From NCBI GenBank assembly GCA_029239975.1, contig JARBTX010000024.1:1-46685 (forward strand): a stretch of 46,685 bases of DNA, read 5' to 3'. Position 1 is the stretch's first letter, and the number at the start of each line of letters is the position of its first letter. A program made the translations under genes and the position numbers. This DNA comes from Anaerocolumna sp. GTDB taxonomy: Bacteria; Bacillota; Clostridia; Lachnospirales; Lachnospiraceae. This document shows positions 16,570-26,055 of the stretch, piece by piece. The notes under the pieces were generated by a model. That model was not told the origin of the DNA and ran no database searches. It saw only the letters and a program-made list of their open reading frames with translations.

Positions 16570-18057
16570 TTATAAGAAATCCAATAGTGTATTCTTTACT
16601 ACTTTTGAAGCAGCTGAAAGTGATGCATTGTAGATAGTTTCTGCTGAATTATATCGAATTACAGTGTCTACCATATCAACATCTTCATTATTTGACATAA
16701 GATCTTCAAATTGTACTTGTTGGCTAGATAATCTGCTTTCTGTTAATTCTAATCTTACATAACGGCTTCCTAAGTCAGCAATAGCAACATTGAGCGTATC
16801 TTGGTATTTTGATGAGCCTTCAATACCTTGTTCAAATTTATCTTGCATTAATTTGTTTTTTAATACTAGTTCTGTATTTAATTGTCCTAATAATTCATTT
16901 AAACTTGTGGTTTGATCTGCTGTAACATTTGGATCTTCTAGCATTTTTTTCACTTCTGAAATCTTATCTTCTGTTGCTTTAACATCTTGTACAGATTGTA
17001 ATATTTCATCAATTACTCTACCAATACTATGCTTTAGTGCATCTTTACCTTGTGTATTAATCTTTAACTTTTGGTTAAAGTTAATTTCATATTCAATTGG
17101 TTGATCTGCCACTCTATATTCAATAGCTGGATTAGTTGGATAACTCGGATGAGTTATATCCTTCACATCACAATCAAAGTAGTGTTCTGGCCTTAAATCA
17201 CCTTCTATAAACTTCGTTTTTTCATATGTTACTGAGATATCGCCTTCTAGTTTATATGCATTATATACGGTATCTCCAAGAATGATTTCACCTGTTTCTG
17301 GTATGAAGTTTATTTCATTGGCAGGTGGATTATAAGGATCTACAGTTGTACTTGATGCAGATACACGATTTACCGTATAGGTTGTAGGTACTCCACCAAT
17401 ATTTATCGTAATATCTGTATTATCTAAGTTATTATAAGATAATCTTAATCTGTGGCTATTCACCAAAGTTGGTGCATCACTAAAATCATTACTAGTTGGA
17501 GTTGTTGCATCATAATCACTGAGTGAATATTCTCCTGTTACTTTTGATATTGATTCAATGTTAGAACCAGTAAGCTTTTCTGTTATCTTATAATTTAGAT
17601 TTACTGTTTCATTATCAAAAATTAAGCTAGTATCTGTTTTATATCCTGTAAATACATATCTTCCGGCATAGTTTGCATCACCTTCTTGATATATCTGTTT
17701 TTTATACTCTACGAGATTTTTTACAATACTCGTCCTATCAGCTTCTGTTAACGGATCGTTTGAACCTTGTACACAACTAGAATTGATACTAGTCAAAATA
17801 TCGTTAATATTAGTTAAAGCACTTTCTGTAACATCCATCCAGGACTTAGCATCAGGAATATTTTTTTCATAATATTGATTTAATTCACTTAAATTGGTTC
17901 TCAACTTAAGAGCTCTAACAGCTATAATTGGGTCTTGTGAAGGCCTTTGTATTTTTTTACCAGTAGAGTATTGTTCGTCTAAAAGAGATAAATTATTCTT
18001 ATTCTTATTGATGTTATACATCATACTGTTCGTCATCATTTTATTGGTAACTCTCAT
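16570..18057 (-). CDS. flgL: flagellar hook-associated protein 3 FlgL
   Basis: The 495-aa hook-filament junction protein begins MRVTNKMMTNSMMYNINKN with STGKKIQRPSQDP, and ends with the flagellin-like helix MVDTVIRYNSAETIYNASL. It is about 190 residues longer than enteric FlgL, with the extra sequence in the middle (about 140-340), a predicted beta-rich outer domain. TTGGAG precedes the ATG. It follows the second flgK by about 100 nt and precedes fliW, as usual in Firmicutes. Confidence 0.94.
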   Translation of the reverse strand: MRVTNKMMTNSMMYNINKNKNNLSLLDEQYSTGKKIQRPSQDPIIAVRALKLRTNLSELNQYYEKNIPDAKSWMDVTESALTNINDILTSINSSCVQGSNDPLTEADRTSIVKNLVEYKKQIYQEGDANYAGRYVFTGYKTDTSLIFDNETVNLNYKITEKLTGSNIESISKVTGEYSLSDYDATTPTSNDFSDAPTLVNSHRLRLSYNNLDNTDITINIGGVPTTYTVNRVSASSTTVDPYNPPANEINFIPETGEIILGDTVYNAYKLEGDISVTYEKTKFIEGDLRPEHYFDCDVKDITHPSYPTNPAIEYRVADQPIEYEINFNQKLKINTQGKDALKHSIGRVIDEILQSVQDVKATEDKISEVKKMLEDPNVTADQTTSLNELLGQLNTELVLKNKLMQDKFEQGIEGSSKYQDTLNVAIADLGSRYVRLELTESRLSSQQVQFEDLMSNNEDVDMVDTVIRYNSAETIYNASLSAASKVVKNTLLDFL

Positions 18058-18159
18058 ATTTACTCCAATCTGTGTCAGTCACACGTGTACTAATGTATAT
18101 AGGAAGTTAGATATTGTTCTATATTCAATCATTAACTTCCAACACTTACTTAATTATCA

Positions 18160-19920
18160 TTAAACACCGGTTCCGTTAATTAATTTATCGTATATTTCAT
18201 TCATAACGGTAATAACCTTGGCTGATAAATTATATGCATTTTGGAATTTAACAAGATTCATTGCTTCTTCATCAATATCAACACCGGATTCTGACAATCT
18301 CTGATTGTTTATCATGTATACAATGTCACTCTGGCTTTTCGCAAAGGAAGCTGCTTTGTCTGTATCAATACCGATTTCTGCAACTAATGTCTGTAAAAAT
18401 GATGCTGGTGCACCTTGTTTAAACATTGTTTTGTCTGATTTTAAAGCGATTAATTTATCTAAATACGTTTTATTTTCAACACCGTCTGTGATCTTTGTTG
18501 ATACTGCAAGTTTTCTAGGGTCAGAATATATAGATTCTGTTACTGTAAAATTCCCTGCTGTTAAAAGATAGTATTTTTCATTGGTATCAAAGGTATAATT
18601 ATCACCAGTAACTGGATCTGTACCATTAAAAAAATCAATTCCTGTATTGCCATTTAAATCTTGCGCTTGTTTATGAATATCATTAAAAGCTTTGGAATAA
18701 GTTCTGACAAATTCATTCATCTGCGCCATGTAATATGGTATTCCTTTATAGTCAATACTTTTTCCAATTGATGTACTTTGATTTGTCACACCAACTGTTA
18801 GTGGATCTTCTAATTCAAACTCATAACTATATTTTTTTGTTGTAGTATCTAACGTAGCTGTAAAACTTTTATACTTATATTCCCTGTTACCGATTGTTAT
18901 TACACCACTTGATGGTATATTAAGTTTGTTCATCGTATTAATATTCGTATCTGTTAACACCACACTGGTTGCACCAGCAGCTGCAGTTACCTTACCTTGC
19001 AAATTTTCGGCATTATTTCCATCTCTAACCTCAAATAATGCTTTTAATGATCCACTTGTTGATGCGCTTAATGGATTAAATGTTTGTCCATTATCCCAAA
19101 CGATATCATAAAGACCATCAATATCATTTTGATTTAATTTCTCGGTTCTTGGTACAACTTTTAAGGAACGAAATTCCGTTGTGTCAACTAAAGTCTGCCC
19201 ATCTATTTTAACTGTAAAACTAGTAATTCCAACTGCATCCCCAACAATACGTTCACTGGTAGTTATATTGGTAATTCCAGATAACTCATCTAATAATAAA
19301 TTTCGTTCATCTCTTAAATCATTTGCTGTACCACCAGTAGATTCTAATGTATTGATTTGTTTTGTTAATGCTGCAATTTGCTGGCCAAGTGAATTAATCT
19401 GATCTACTGTGTTTTTTACTTCAAAATTACATTCTTCTTGTATACCTGACATACTATTGGATAGGTAATTAAAATAATCTGTTAAGCTTTTCGCGTAATT
19501 ATTCACTTGTTTTCTTACGGATAAGCTAGATGGATCCTTAGATAATTCCTGCAAACTATCATGAAGGGAATTAAAAGAGGTAGTGAAACCTTCTAAATTC
19601 ACTTCGTTAAAATAAGTTTCTATTTCTGTCATATAATGCTCTTTTGCAGCATAGTTACCATACGTTGTAGTATTATCCCGTAGTTTCATATCATAATATT
19701 GATTTCTTACTTGTACTACCCCTGATACATCTACACCAGTTCCTGCCATACCATAAGTACTATTCACTTTGATAGCTACACCGGCTTTTTGATTCAGTAT
19801 TTGTCTGGTATAACCAACTGTTTCCGTATTCGCTATATTATGTGATGTTGTATTAAGAGCAGCTTGGTAAGTGTACAAGCCTGTAGTTCCGATATTTAAA
19901 CCAAAAAAAGTTGATGGCAT
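18160..19920 (-). CDS. flgK: flagellar hook-associated protein FlgK, second paralogue
   Basis: The 586-aa protein has the rod/hook N-terminal motif (LNTTSHNIANTETVGYTRQ), the central GTANDLRDERNLLLDELSG and the C-terminal NLVKFQNAYNLSAKVI. These identify FlgK (HAP1), the first junction protein. Its middle differs strongly from the preceding paralogue. AGGGG lies 9 nt before the ATG. The gap to the upstream flgK is only 30 nt, so the two are co-transcribed. One may be specialised, but sequence does not say which is the main HAP1. Confidence 0.93.
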   Translation of the reverse strand: MPSTFFGLNIGTTGLYTYQAALNTTSHNIANTETVGYTRQILNQKAGVAIKVNSTYGMAGTGVDVSGVVQVRNQYYDMKLRDNTTTYGNYAAKEHYMTEIETYFNEVNLEGFTTSFNSLHDSLQELSKDPSSLSVRKQVNNYAKSLTDYFNYLSNSMSGIQEECNFEVKNTVDQINSLGQQIAALTKQINTLESTGGTANDLRDERNLLLDELSGITNITTSERIVGDAVGITSFTVKIDGQTLVDTTEFRSLKVVPRTEKLNQNDIDGLYDIVWDNGQTFNPLSASTSGSLKALFEVRDGNNAENLQGKVTAAAGATSVVLTDTNINTMNKLNIPSSGVITIGNREYKYKSFTATLDTTTKKYSYEFELEDPLTVGVTNQSTSIGKSIDYKGIPYYMAQMNEFVRTYSKAFNDIHKQAQDLNGNTGIDFFNGTDPVTGDNYTFDTNEKYYLLTAGNFTVTESIYSDPRKLAVSTKITDGVENKTYLDKLIALKSDKTMFKQGAPASFLQTLVAEIGIDTDKAASFAKSQSDIVYMINNQRLSESGVDIDEEAMNLVKFQNAYNLSAKVITVMNEIYDKLINGTGV

Positions 19921-19950
19921 GTTAGTTTACCCCTTTTCATCCGTATTTTG

Positions 19951-21750
19951 TTAGTTTCCTAATCTCATAATGATATGTTCTAACATCTCACTTACTGTAG
20001 TAATATATCTTGAAGATGCATTGTAAGCGTGTTGATATTTTATAAGATTAGTTAATTCTTCATCAGAAGAAACCCCGGCTGTCTGCTGCCTTTGACTGTC
20101 GATACTATTAGCCATTGATTCTTGATTTGTACTGATTGTATATAACTGATCACCACGGTTTGCTAAATCAGATATCAACGCTGTATAGTAATCTTTGAAA
20201 TTATTTTTTGTTAATGTATTTGGTGATAAGGTAGCAAATGCTTCCTGCCATTTTTCAACTAATTTTTGAGCAGCATCTATATCAAATCCGTCTCCACCGC
20301 CATTAGCGCTTAATGGAATTTTTGATACATTACTTAAAATTTCTGGATTTACTTCAATTTCACCTAATGTAAATAAAGAATAGTTGTCTGCCGCATTTTC
20401 TTTATTATAAAGTTTCATTGTTTTTGTTGTTCCGTCTGAATAAGTAACATCTACTGTTGTGTATCGATCTACTGATTTACGATTGAATAAGGCTTCTCCC
20501 ATGGTTTTATCAGAATCCATACCCACTGGAGCTTCATCTTCATCTAATACCGTATAATCTGTATCTGCTGTTAAAGTAACTGTGGTACCATCTGGATATG
20601 TTATAGTAGAGCCAGTTGGTATCGTGGTTTCTGTATTTGGGCTAAGTACATCATTTAATGTTGTGACAATACCATGAATTAATTGGTCAAATTGTGCTTG
20701 TACCGTCATTAATACGGATGCATTCACTTGGTTGTTGTAGTCAGATACCTTTAACTTATAATCAGCAACTGCTGCATCATAATCTGCATCAGTGGCATAA
20801 TCTGCTCTTACTGGGTTAATAGGAATCTTAGTGTAATTTGCTGCTTCTGACCCTCTTGCTACCAATAATCCTTTTAAAGATCCTATGTCTGTATTGTCCG
20901 CTGATGAAGTCGCTTTATCTAAATTAAACACATCTACATTTCCATAATAAGGCCATACCGGCTTTAACATATCTGTACTATCACTTACTTTTTCAACACC
21001 CATTTTATAGGTCTCGTCTTCTGTAACTAATGGTACCCCTTCCGCATTTACTGTAACAACACCAGTAGAATTCTCTTTATATGTAATACTAACTATTTGA
21101 CCTAATTCATCTAGTAAGTTATTTCTTTCATCTCTTAAATCGTTTGCATTCTCTAATCCAGTGCTTTCATATCTTCGAATTTTATCATTTAAATCCTTGA
21201 TACCGTCTGCAATTTCATTCACACGATTTACTTTATTCATAATTTGTGTATTTAGATTGATTTGGTATTCTTTTAATTGATTACCAATCATTTCAGCACG
21301 TTCAATAAAACTAACAGAAGTTTGAACTAAAGATTTTCTAGCTACAAGGCTATCTGGTTCTTTTGCTAACTCTTGTAAGGATGTCCATAACTTTTCCATA
21401 CTATCTTGAAAAGTTACTCCTTCTAATTCACCAAACATTCCTTCCACTTCTTGTACTGCTTCATATTGAACTTCATAAAATCCTTGTCTTCCAATTTCTT
21501 TACGATAAGATTGATCTAGGAACATATCTCTAACTTGTCGTACAGTAGCAATATTAACACCAAGTCCTGTCTGTAGCGTTGAAATATGATTTACTCCTAA
21601 TTTCAAGTAATTTCGGTCTACCTGCAATACTTGTTGTCTTGTATATCCTTTTGTCTCTACGTTTGCAAGGTTATGTGCTGTTGTATTTAAAGAATTCTGG
21701 CTTACAGTTAAACCTGTAACGCCTACATATAAACTACTCATTAAACTCAT
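19951..21750 (-). CDS. flgK: flagellar hook-associated protein FlgK, first paralogue
   Basis: The 599-aa protein begins MSLMSSLYVGVTGLTVSQNSL with LNTTAHNLANVETKGYTRQQ, contains NANDLRDERNNLLDELGQIV, and ends NLIKYQHAYNASSRYITTVSEMLEHII. All are FlgK hallmarks. AGGTGA lies 5 nt before the ATG. It is 41 nt from flgN. Compared with its downstream neighbour, the coiled-coil ends are similar and the variable domain (about 260-480) is not. Confidence 0.93.
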   Translation of the reverse strand: MSLMSSLYVGVTGLTVSQNSLNTTAHNLANVETKGYTRQQVLQVDRNYLKLGVNHISTLQTGLGVNIATVRQVRDMFLDQSYRKEIGRQGFYEVQYEAVQEVEGMFGELEGVTFQDSMEKLWTSLQELAKEPDSLVARKSLVQTSVSFIERAEMIGNQLKEYQINLNTQIMNKVNRVNEIADGIKDLNDKIRRYESTGLENANDLRDERNNLLDELGQIVSITYKENSTGVVTVNAEGVPLVTEDETYKMGVEKVSDSTDMLKPVWPYYGNVDVFNLDKATSSADNTDIGSLKGLLVARGSEAANYTKIPINPVRADYATDADYDAAVADYKLKVSDYNNQVNASVLMTVQAQFDQLIHGIVTTLNDVLSPNTETTIPTGSTITYPDGTTVTLTADTDYTVLDEDEAPVGMDSDKTMGEALFNRKSVDRYTTVDVTYSDGTTKTMKLYNKENAADNYSLFTLGEIEVNPEILSNVSKIPLSANGGGDGFDIDAAQKLVEKWQEAFATLSPNTLTKNNFKDYYTALISDLANRGDQLYTISTNQESMANSIDSQRQQTAGVSSDEELTNLIKYQHAYNASSRYITTVSEMLEHIIMRLGN

Positions 21751-21791
21751 AGAATCTCACCTGCCTAAGCTTTATCTTTTGCTTTTATGTG

Positions 21792-22307
21792 CTACTGCTT
21801 TGCATCAAACATCCCTGTTTGCAAAGAAGACATATCCATCTGTGATGCGCCTTTTGTGTAGCTATGGTTCCCCGGTGACATCCTTGTACTCTGAATAAAA
21901 TTCATATTGAATTCTATCATCTCTAGGGATTGTTGTATTAACGATTTGTTATGATTATTTATTTCAACAAGTCTTTGAATTGTCTTTTTTAGATTATCAT
22001 GAATTTCGGAAAGTCTCTTTTGTTCTTTCGGTTGTTTATCTAATATCTGTATGATTATACTGATATGGAGTGTCTTGGGGTCTTTACTAATAACTGTCCC
22101 CATGTTCGTAACGACTTCTTCTCGTTTTCGTTCTAATGCGTTAATTTGATCGATAATAAGTTGTTCTTGATCTGTTATATCTTGTAAAGCTTTTAGATCA
22201 TTTTTTACAATTATCTTAGTCTTATTTTCCGCAATAGGAATCAGTTCCTTATAAATGTCATACTCTTTTTCTAGAGTAACGATTAACTCTTCAATTAAGC
22301 TAGCCAC
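21792..22307 (-). CDS. flgN: FlgN family flagellar chaperone
   Basis: The 171-aa all-helical protein is the export chaperone for the hook-associated proteins FlgK and FlgL. LIEELIVTLEKEYDIYKELIPIAENKTKIIVKND is the conserved FlgN N-terminal helix, and the C-terminal tail (QMDMSSLQTGMFDAKQ) resembles clostridial FlgN. It uses a GTG start (22305-22307) with AAGGGG 7 nt upstream. It lies between flgM and the two flgK genes it should serve. Confidence 0.9.
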   Translation of the reverse strand: MASLIEELIVTLEKEYDIYKELIPIAENKTKIIVKNDLKALQDITDQEQLIIDQINALERKREEVVTNMGTVISKDPKTLHISIIIQILDKQPKEQKRLSEIHDNLKKTIQRLVEINNHNKSLIQQSLEMIEFNMNFIQSTRMSPGNHSYTKGASQMDMSSLQTGMFDAKQ

Positions 22308-22345
22308 TTCTTAACCCCTTTTCATCGACTAAACAGCTCTTAAAA

Positions 22346-22624
22346 TTAGATTATGTTATCAAAATAGCTGTCAACTAATTTGTTCGCAACTTCTTCAGCA
22401 TTAATGTTATAGGTTCCAGACTCCATACGTTTTTTGATTTCATTTACTTTATCTTGTCTAATGTCAGTAGTATTCGCAACTGCTTGTTTTGCAATCTGAT
22501 AATCTTTACCCATTCTGGATATTTCAACTTGATCTTTTGCTTTCACGCTTGAAGTTTTCGTAATTTTGTTTGTCGCATTTGTTTGATAAATTTGTGTTAC
22601 TTTGTTATATGCTTCTACACGCAT
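22346..22624 (-). CDS. flgM: anti-sigma-28 factor FlgM
   Basis: The 92-aa protein holds sigma-28 inactive until it is exported through the completed hook. It has the Firmicute FlgM start MRVEAYNKVTQIY, VEISRMGKDYQIAKQAV, and the C-terminal sigma-binding helix VNEIKKRMESGTYNINAEEVANKL. The start at 22624 has AGGCGGTGA upstream; the longer reading from 22669 would add 15 non-conserved residues. It is the first gene after a sigma-28 promoter, giving feedback. Confidence 0.93.
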   Translation of the reverse strand: MRVEAYNKVTQIYQTNATNKITKTSSVKAKDQVEISRMGKDYQIAKQAVANTTDIRQDKVNEIKKRMESGTYNINAEEVANKLVDSYFDNII

Positions 22625-22678
22625 TGTATTCACCGCCTTTTTAAGTAAATTCAGGTTAGAATTTTTCATCTACTTTAT

Positions 22679-22705
22679 TTATCGGATATTTTTAATTTAA
22701 CATTA
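22679..22705 (-). promoter_or_regulatory. sigma-28 promoter of flgM-flgN-flgK
   Basis: On the minus strand TAATGTTA (22698-22705), an 11-bp spacer and TCCGATAA (22679-22686). The -35 matches 6 of 8 consensus bases and the -10 matches 7 of 8. Confidence 0.82.
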
Positions 22706-22773
22706 GAGATAAGTTAATATTTTTTCATGTTTTTTGGGATTAATTCACAAAGGAAAATAATTACTTCTTCCTA

Positions 22774-22808
22774 TAAAAAAGCATGAAGAATAATTATCCT
22801 TCATGCTT
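22774..22808 (-). terminator. terminator after the lysA-like gene
   Basis: A perfect 10-bp stem AAGCATGAAG/CTTCATGCTT (22779-22788, 22799-22808) is followed on the minus strand by a run of T. It insulates the flagellar operon from upstream transcription. Confidence 0.9.
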
Positions 22809-22910
22809 AGTATTATCTTTTAGCTGATGTCTTAATACTATGATACCATCTATTATTTAGATAGTAATCTTATTTTAACTCTATATTTGGGTGTTCTTTC
22901 TATTTTTCTT

Positions 22911-24179
22911 TTATTCATATTTCATATTTTTTAAGATATCATCAAAGTCAAACGTTGCAAAATAATCTTTTGGTTCTTCTGCTCGTCGTATCAACTGAAC
23001 AGATCCATCTTCTTTTAATAAAAGTTCTGCAGATCTTAATTTACCATTATAATTATATCCCATAGAATAACCATGAGCACCGGTATCATGAATTACTATA
23101 AAATCTCCAATATCAATCTTTGGTAACATACGATCGATTGCGAACTTATCGTTATTTTCACACAAAGATCCTGTTACATCATACTTATGATCACATGGTG
23201 CATTCTCTTTTCCCATAACCGTAATATGATGATAAGAACCGTACATAGCAGGTCTCATAAGATTAACTGCACATGCATCTAGACCGATGTATTCTTTATA
23301 GATATGTTTTTCATGTACTGCTGTTGCAACAAGATGCCCATAAGGAGCAAGCATAAATCGTCCAAGTTCTGTATATATTTCAACATCTCCCATTCCAGCA
23401 GGTACTAGTACTTCTTCAAATGCTTTTCTTACACCTTCACCGATTTCCATAATGTCATTTGCTGGTTGATCTGGTTTATATGGAATTCCTACACCACCAG
23501 ATAAATTAATAAATTTTACGTGAGCACCAGTTTTCTCGTGTAATTCAACAGCAAGCTCAAATAAAATTTTAGCTAATATAGGATAATATTCATTCGTTAC
23601 TGTATTACTAGCTAAAAATGAGTGGATACCAAAATGTTTTGCACCTAAGGTCATTAACTTCTTATATCCTTCTATCATTTGCTCTTTTGTAAAACCATAT
23701 TTTGCATCTCCTGGATTATCCATAATTCCATTGCTTATCTGGAAAATGCCACCTGGATTATATCTACAACAGATTGTTTCAGGAATTCCTGCTACTCTTT
23801 TTAAGAAATCGATGTGTGTAAAATCATCTAAATTGATTATGGCGTTTACTTCTTTTGCTTTTACGAATTCTTCTGGCGGAGTAGCATTGGATGAAAACAT
23901 AATATCATCACCCGTTATTCCTAGTGCTTCGGAAAGCATTAATTCTGTCATAGATGAACAATCCGCACCGCAACCTTCTTCTTTTAAAACTTTAAGTATA
24001 TAAGGGTTTGGTGTTGCCTTTACCGCAAAATATTCTTTAAATCCTTTATTCCATGCAAATGCTTCTTTTAATTTTCTCGCATTTTCGCGGATACCTTTTT
24101 CATCATAAATATGAAATGGTGTAGGATATTTTTTTGTAATTTCTTTTAATTGCTCTTGTGTTACGAATGGTTTCTTCAT
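22911..24179 (-). CDS. lysA: diaminopimelate decarboxylase-like PLP enzyme
   Basis: The 422-aa protein is a fold-III PLP decarboxylase. YFAVKATPNP carries the Schiff-base lysine K54. GADCSSMTEL, the NLSGGVGIPY glycine loop, YTELGRFML and TGSLCENNDKFA (the substrate-site Cys) follow in order. Length and motifs fit diaminopimelate decarboxylase, the last step of lysine synthesis, although this subfamily (with IHSFLAS) diverges from classical LysA and could use another basic D-amino acid. AAAGGAG lies before the ATG. It is monocistronic, with a terminator after it. No lysine riboswitch fits in its short leader. Confidence 0.82.
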   Translation of the reverse strand: MKKPFVTQEQLKEITKKYPTPFHIYDEKGIRENARKLKEAFAWNKGFKEYFAVKATPNPYILKVLKEEGCGADCSSMTELMLSEALGITGDDIMFSSNATPPEEFVKAKEVNAIINLDDFTHIDFLKRVAGIPETICCRYNPGGIFQISNGIMDNPGDAKYGFTKEQMIEGYKKLMTLGAKHFGIHSFLASNTVTNEYYPILAKILFELAVELHEKTGAHVKFINLSGGVGIPYKPDQPANDIMEIGEGVRKAFEEVLVPAGMGDVEIYTELGRFMLAPYGHLVATAVHEKHIYKEYIGLDACAVNLMRPAMYGSYHHITVMGKENAPCDHKYDVTGSLCENNDKFAIDRMLPKIDIGDFIVIHDTGAHGYSMGYNYNGKLRSAELLLKEDGSVQLIRRAEEPKDYFATFDFDDILKNMKYE

Positions 24180-24303
24180 ATTATTTTCTCCTTTCGTCTG
24201 TCCTAAATCTTATGTTTGTTGAGTTATTTATAAAAACAGTTAATCTCGTATTACTTTAATTATAAAAATATAGGATAAAGCTTAGGATACCCTAATTTCT
24301 TAT

Positions 24304-24336
24304 TAAAAAATAATGAAGGCAAATAGAACCTTCATT
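24304..24336 (-). terminator. terminator after the PHP-domain gene
   Basis: AATGAAGG (24312-24319) pairs with CCTTCATT (24329-24336) and is followed on the minus strand by ATTTTTT. It lies about 120 nt past the stop. Confidence 0.75.
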
Positions 24337-24457
24337 GGTTTTTCGTATATTTATACATTTTATTATATATTTTATAGCAACCACTATAGCTTATATTTTT
24401 TAAATTGTCAATCGTATTTTGATAGATTGCGACTACATATTAGCACTTACATTTTAC

Positions 24458-25132
24458 TTATTCAATCATTTCTATTCCTTCTCGATTTTCTACACTTATA
24501 ATAAAATCTTGTATATTCATTAATTTATGATCAAAGTACATTCCACCATGTTTTGAATCTGCATGATGAGCATCAGAACCTCCAGTTACAGGTTTATTAT
24601 GTAATAAAGCATACCTAGCTGCGTGTATATTAAACTTTGGATCCTTATGACTTGCATTACATATCTCGATTGCATCTTCGTACTCAGGAAATAGTTTTAT
24701 TTCATTAATATAGGAAGCTTCACGAAATGGATGGGCATGTACAAAATATCCACCATCCGCATGGATTCTTTTATAATGTTCTGGTATATCCCAGCTAAGA
24801 ATATCTTGATGTTTTAATAACCAATCCTTATCTAAACCATACACTAAAAAATCGGTCCCCATAAAACTTTCTTCCCAACCGAAAAATACAGAAAGACCTA
24901 TCTTTTTCCCTTCCTGATATGCATTTTCGTACCCTTTGAAAAACCGATTTACTCTCTCTTCCCATGGTAGATTTCTAGGTACGCAAGTATTACCATTAAA
25001 AAAGTGATCTGTTACAATAATACCTGAATACCCTAGCTCTTTGTATATTCTAACTTGTTCCGCTCCACTGCACGTTGCACAATCACTCACTTCAGATGTA
25101 TGCAAATGAGTTTCATATTTAAAATTATACAT
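24458..25132 (-). CDS. PHP-domain metal-dependent phosphoesterase
   Basis: The 224-aa protein has the four PHP motifs: ETHLHTSEVSDCA (H9, H11) with a Cys-containing insert, VTDHFFNG, HAHPFRE and GSDAHH. The metal ligands are therefore present. Such stand-alone PHP proteins are phosphatases acting on histidinol phosphate, nucleotides or other phosphate esters; which applies here cannot be told. AGGAAAG lies about 12 nt before the ATG, a long spacing. It is divergent from the tetR gene, and the shared gap carries palindromes. Confidence 0.83.
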   Translation of the reverse strand: MYNFKYETHLHTSEVSDCATCSGAEQVRIYKELGYSGIIVTDHFFNGNTCVPRNLPWEERVNRFFKGYENAYQEGKKIGLSVFFGWEESFMGTDFLVYGLDKDWLLKHQDILSWDIPEHYKRIHADGGYFVHAHPFREASYINEIKLFPEYEDAIEICNASHKDPKFNIHAARYALLHNKPVTGGSDAHHADSKHGGMYFDHKLMNIQDFIISVENREGIEMIE

Positions 25133-25192
25133 GTGTATACTTCTTTCCTATTTTATTTTAACTTTTACATTAAATAAAAATTTATTGTAGTT

Positions 25193-25221
25193 AGTGTATC
25201 ATATGATTATTTATTATTCAA
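25193..25221 (-). promoter_or_regulatory. probable promoter of the PHP gene
   Basis: On the minus strand TTGAAT (25216-25221) and TACACT (25193-25198) are 17 bp apart. Hexamer quality is moderate. Confidence 0.45.
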
Positions 25222-25230
25222 TTAGCATAA

Positions 25231-25241
25231 TGATAATATCA
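25231..25241. promoter_or_regulatory. candidate TetR operator, copy 1
   Basis: The perfect palindrome TGATAATATCA lies just upstream of the PHP -35 element. An identical 11-mer overlaps the tetR -10 at 25309-25319. Confidence 0.55.
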
Positions 25242-25288
25242 GTCTCTTCTAGAAATTACACATTTCGACAAAATAATACATTTATATG

Positions 25289-25320
25289 TTGAAAATGCCA
25301 AATTGATATGATAATATCAA
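25289..25320 (+). promoter_or_regulatory. tetR promoter with overlapping operator palindrome
   Basis: TTGAAA (25289-25294) and TAATAT (25312-25317) are 17 bp apart. The palindrome TTGATAT-GATA-ATATCAA (25303-25320), which includes a second TGATAATATCA, covers the -10. This is the layout of an autorepressed TetR gene. Confidence 0.6.
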
Positions 25321-25367
25321 ATCAAATAGCGAACAAATGTTAGTTGTAAAAGGAGGTGTGAAAATCT

Positions 25368-25961
25368 TTGTCAGCAATTAAAATAAAAGAGGTAGCATTA
25401 GAATTATTTGCTACGAAAGGCTACGAAAATACTACCATGCGAGAAATCGGTTCTCTGGTTGGTATTAAAGCATCCTCTATTTATTCACATTATATAAGCA
25501 AAGATGAACTATTTGAACAAGTTGTACAAGATCTAATCAACAAAATAAAGTGGGAGAATATAGATATTAATAAAATAAAGGCAAGCATAACAATTGTGGA
25601 CATAAAAACTTTGTTATTTAATATCTTTTCTGGTTATTATAATTTTTTTGCAAATAACAAACTCGATTTGTTACTTTGGTTAAGATTACGTAACTTATCT
25701 CCTAATATGTCAAATATCCAAGCAAACGTATTAAACCTTTCATATGGAAAGCCTGTTCTCGAAGTATATATAGAATTATTTTTATATGGAATCAATCATA
25801 AACAAATAAGAAATAGTTCTATTCAAATGTTAGTCATGTCATTTTTCGCTTTCATTAGCGGCTACACAGATTCTTTGAGAATAATGCCAAATCCAATTAC
25901 AACAGAACAACTAACAGAAGCCTTTGAAATCTATTGGGATGGTATTAGGTATAAAGAGTAA
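25368..25961 (+). CDS. TetR/AcrR family transcriptional regulator
   Basis: The 197-aa regulator has the TetR helix-turn-helix at residues 1-50 (ALELFATKGYENTTMREIGSLVGIKASSIYSHYISKDELF). The C-terminal ligand domain is not conserved enough to name a ligand. The start is TTG at 25368 with AGGAGGTG 9 nt upstream; no ATG fits. It is 95 nt before the chemoreceptor gene on the same strand and divergent from the PHP gene, so both are possible targets. Confidence 0.9.
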   Translation: MSAIKIKEVALELFATKGYENTTMREIGSLVGIKASSIYSHYISKDELFEQVVQDLINKIKWENIDINKIKASITIVDIKTLLFNIFSGYYNFFANNKLDLLLWLRLRNLSPNMSNIQANVLNLSYGKPVLEVYIELFLYGINHKQIRNSSIQMLVMSFFAFISGYTDSLRIMPNPITTEQLTEAFEIYWDGIRYKE

Positions 25962-26055
25962 GCTATTTTAAACTACAAATGATAATATTTAATTACAATA
26001 CAAATTAATGGTTACGAAATGATAAAATACTACAAATCACACTGGAGACCACTTT

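Noticed and set aside
24180-24303. Lysine riboswitch before the lysA-like gene
   Set aside because: The gap is far too short and lacks the multi-stem core.
24313-24501. 62-aa plus-strand reading frame
   Set aside because: It begins inside the terminator hairpin of the PHP gene and overlaps that gene antisense.
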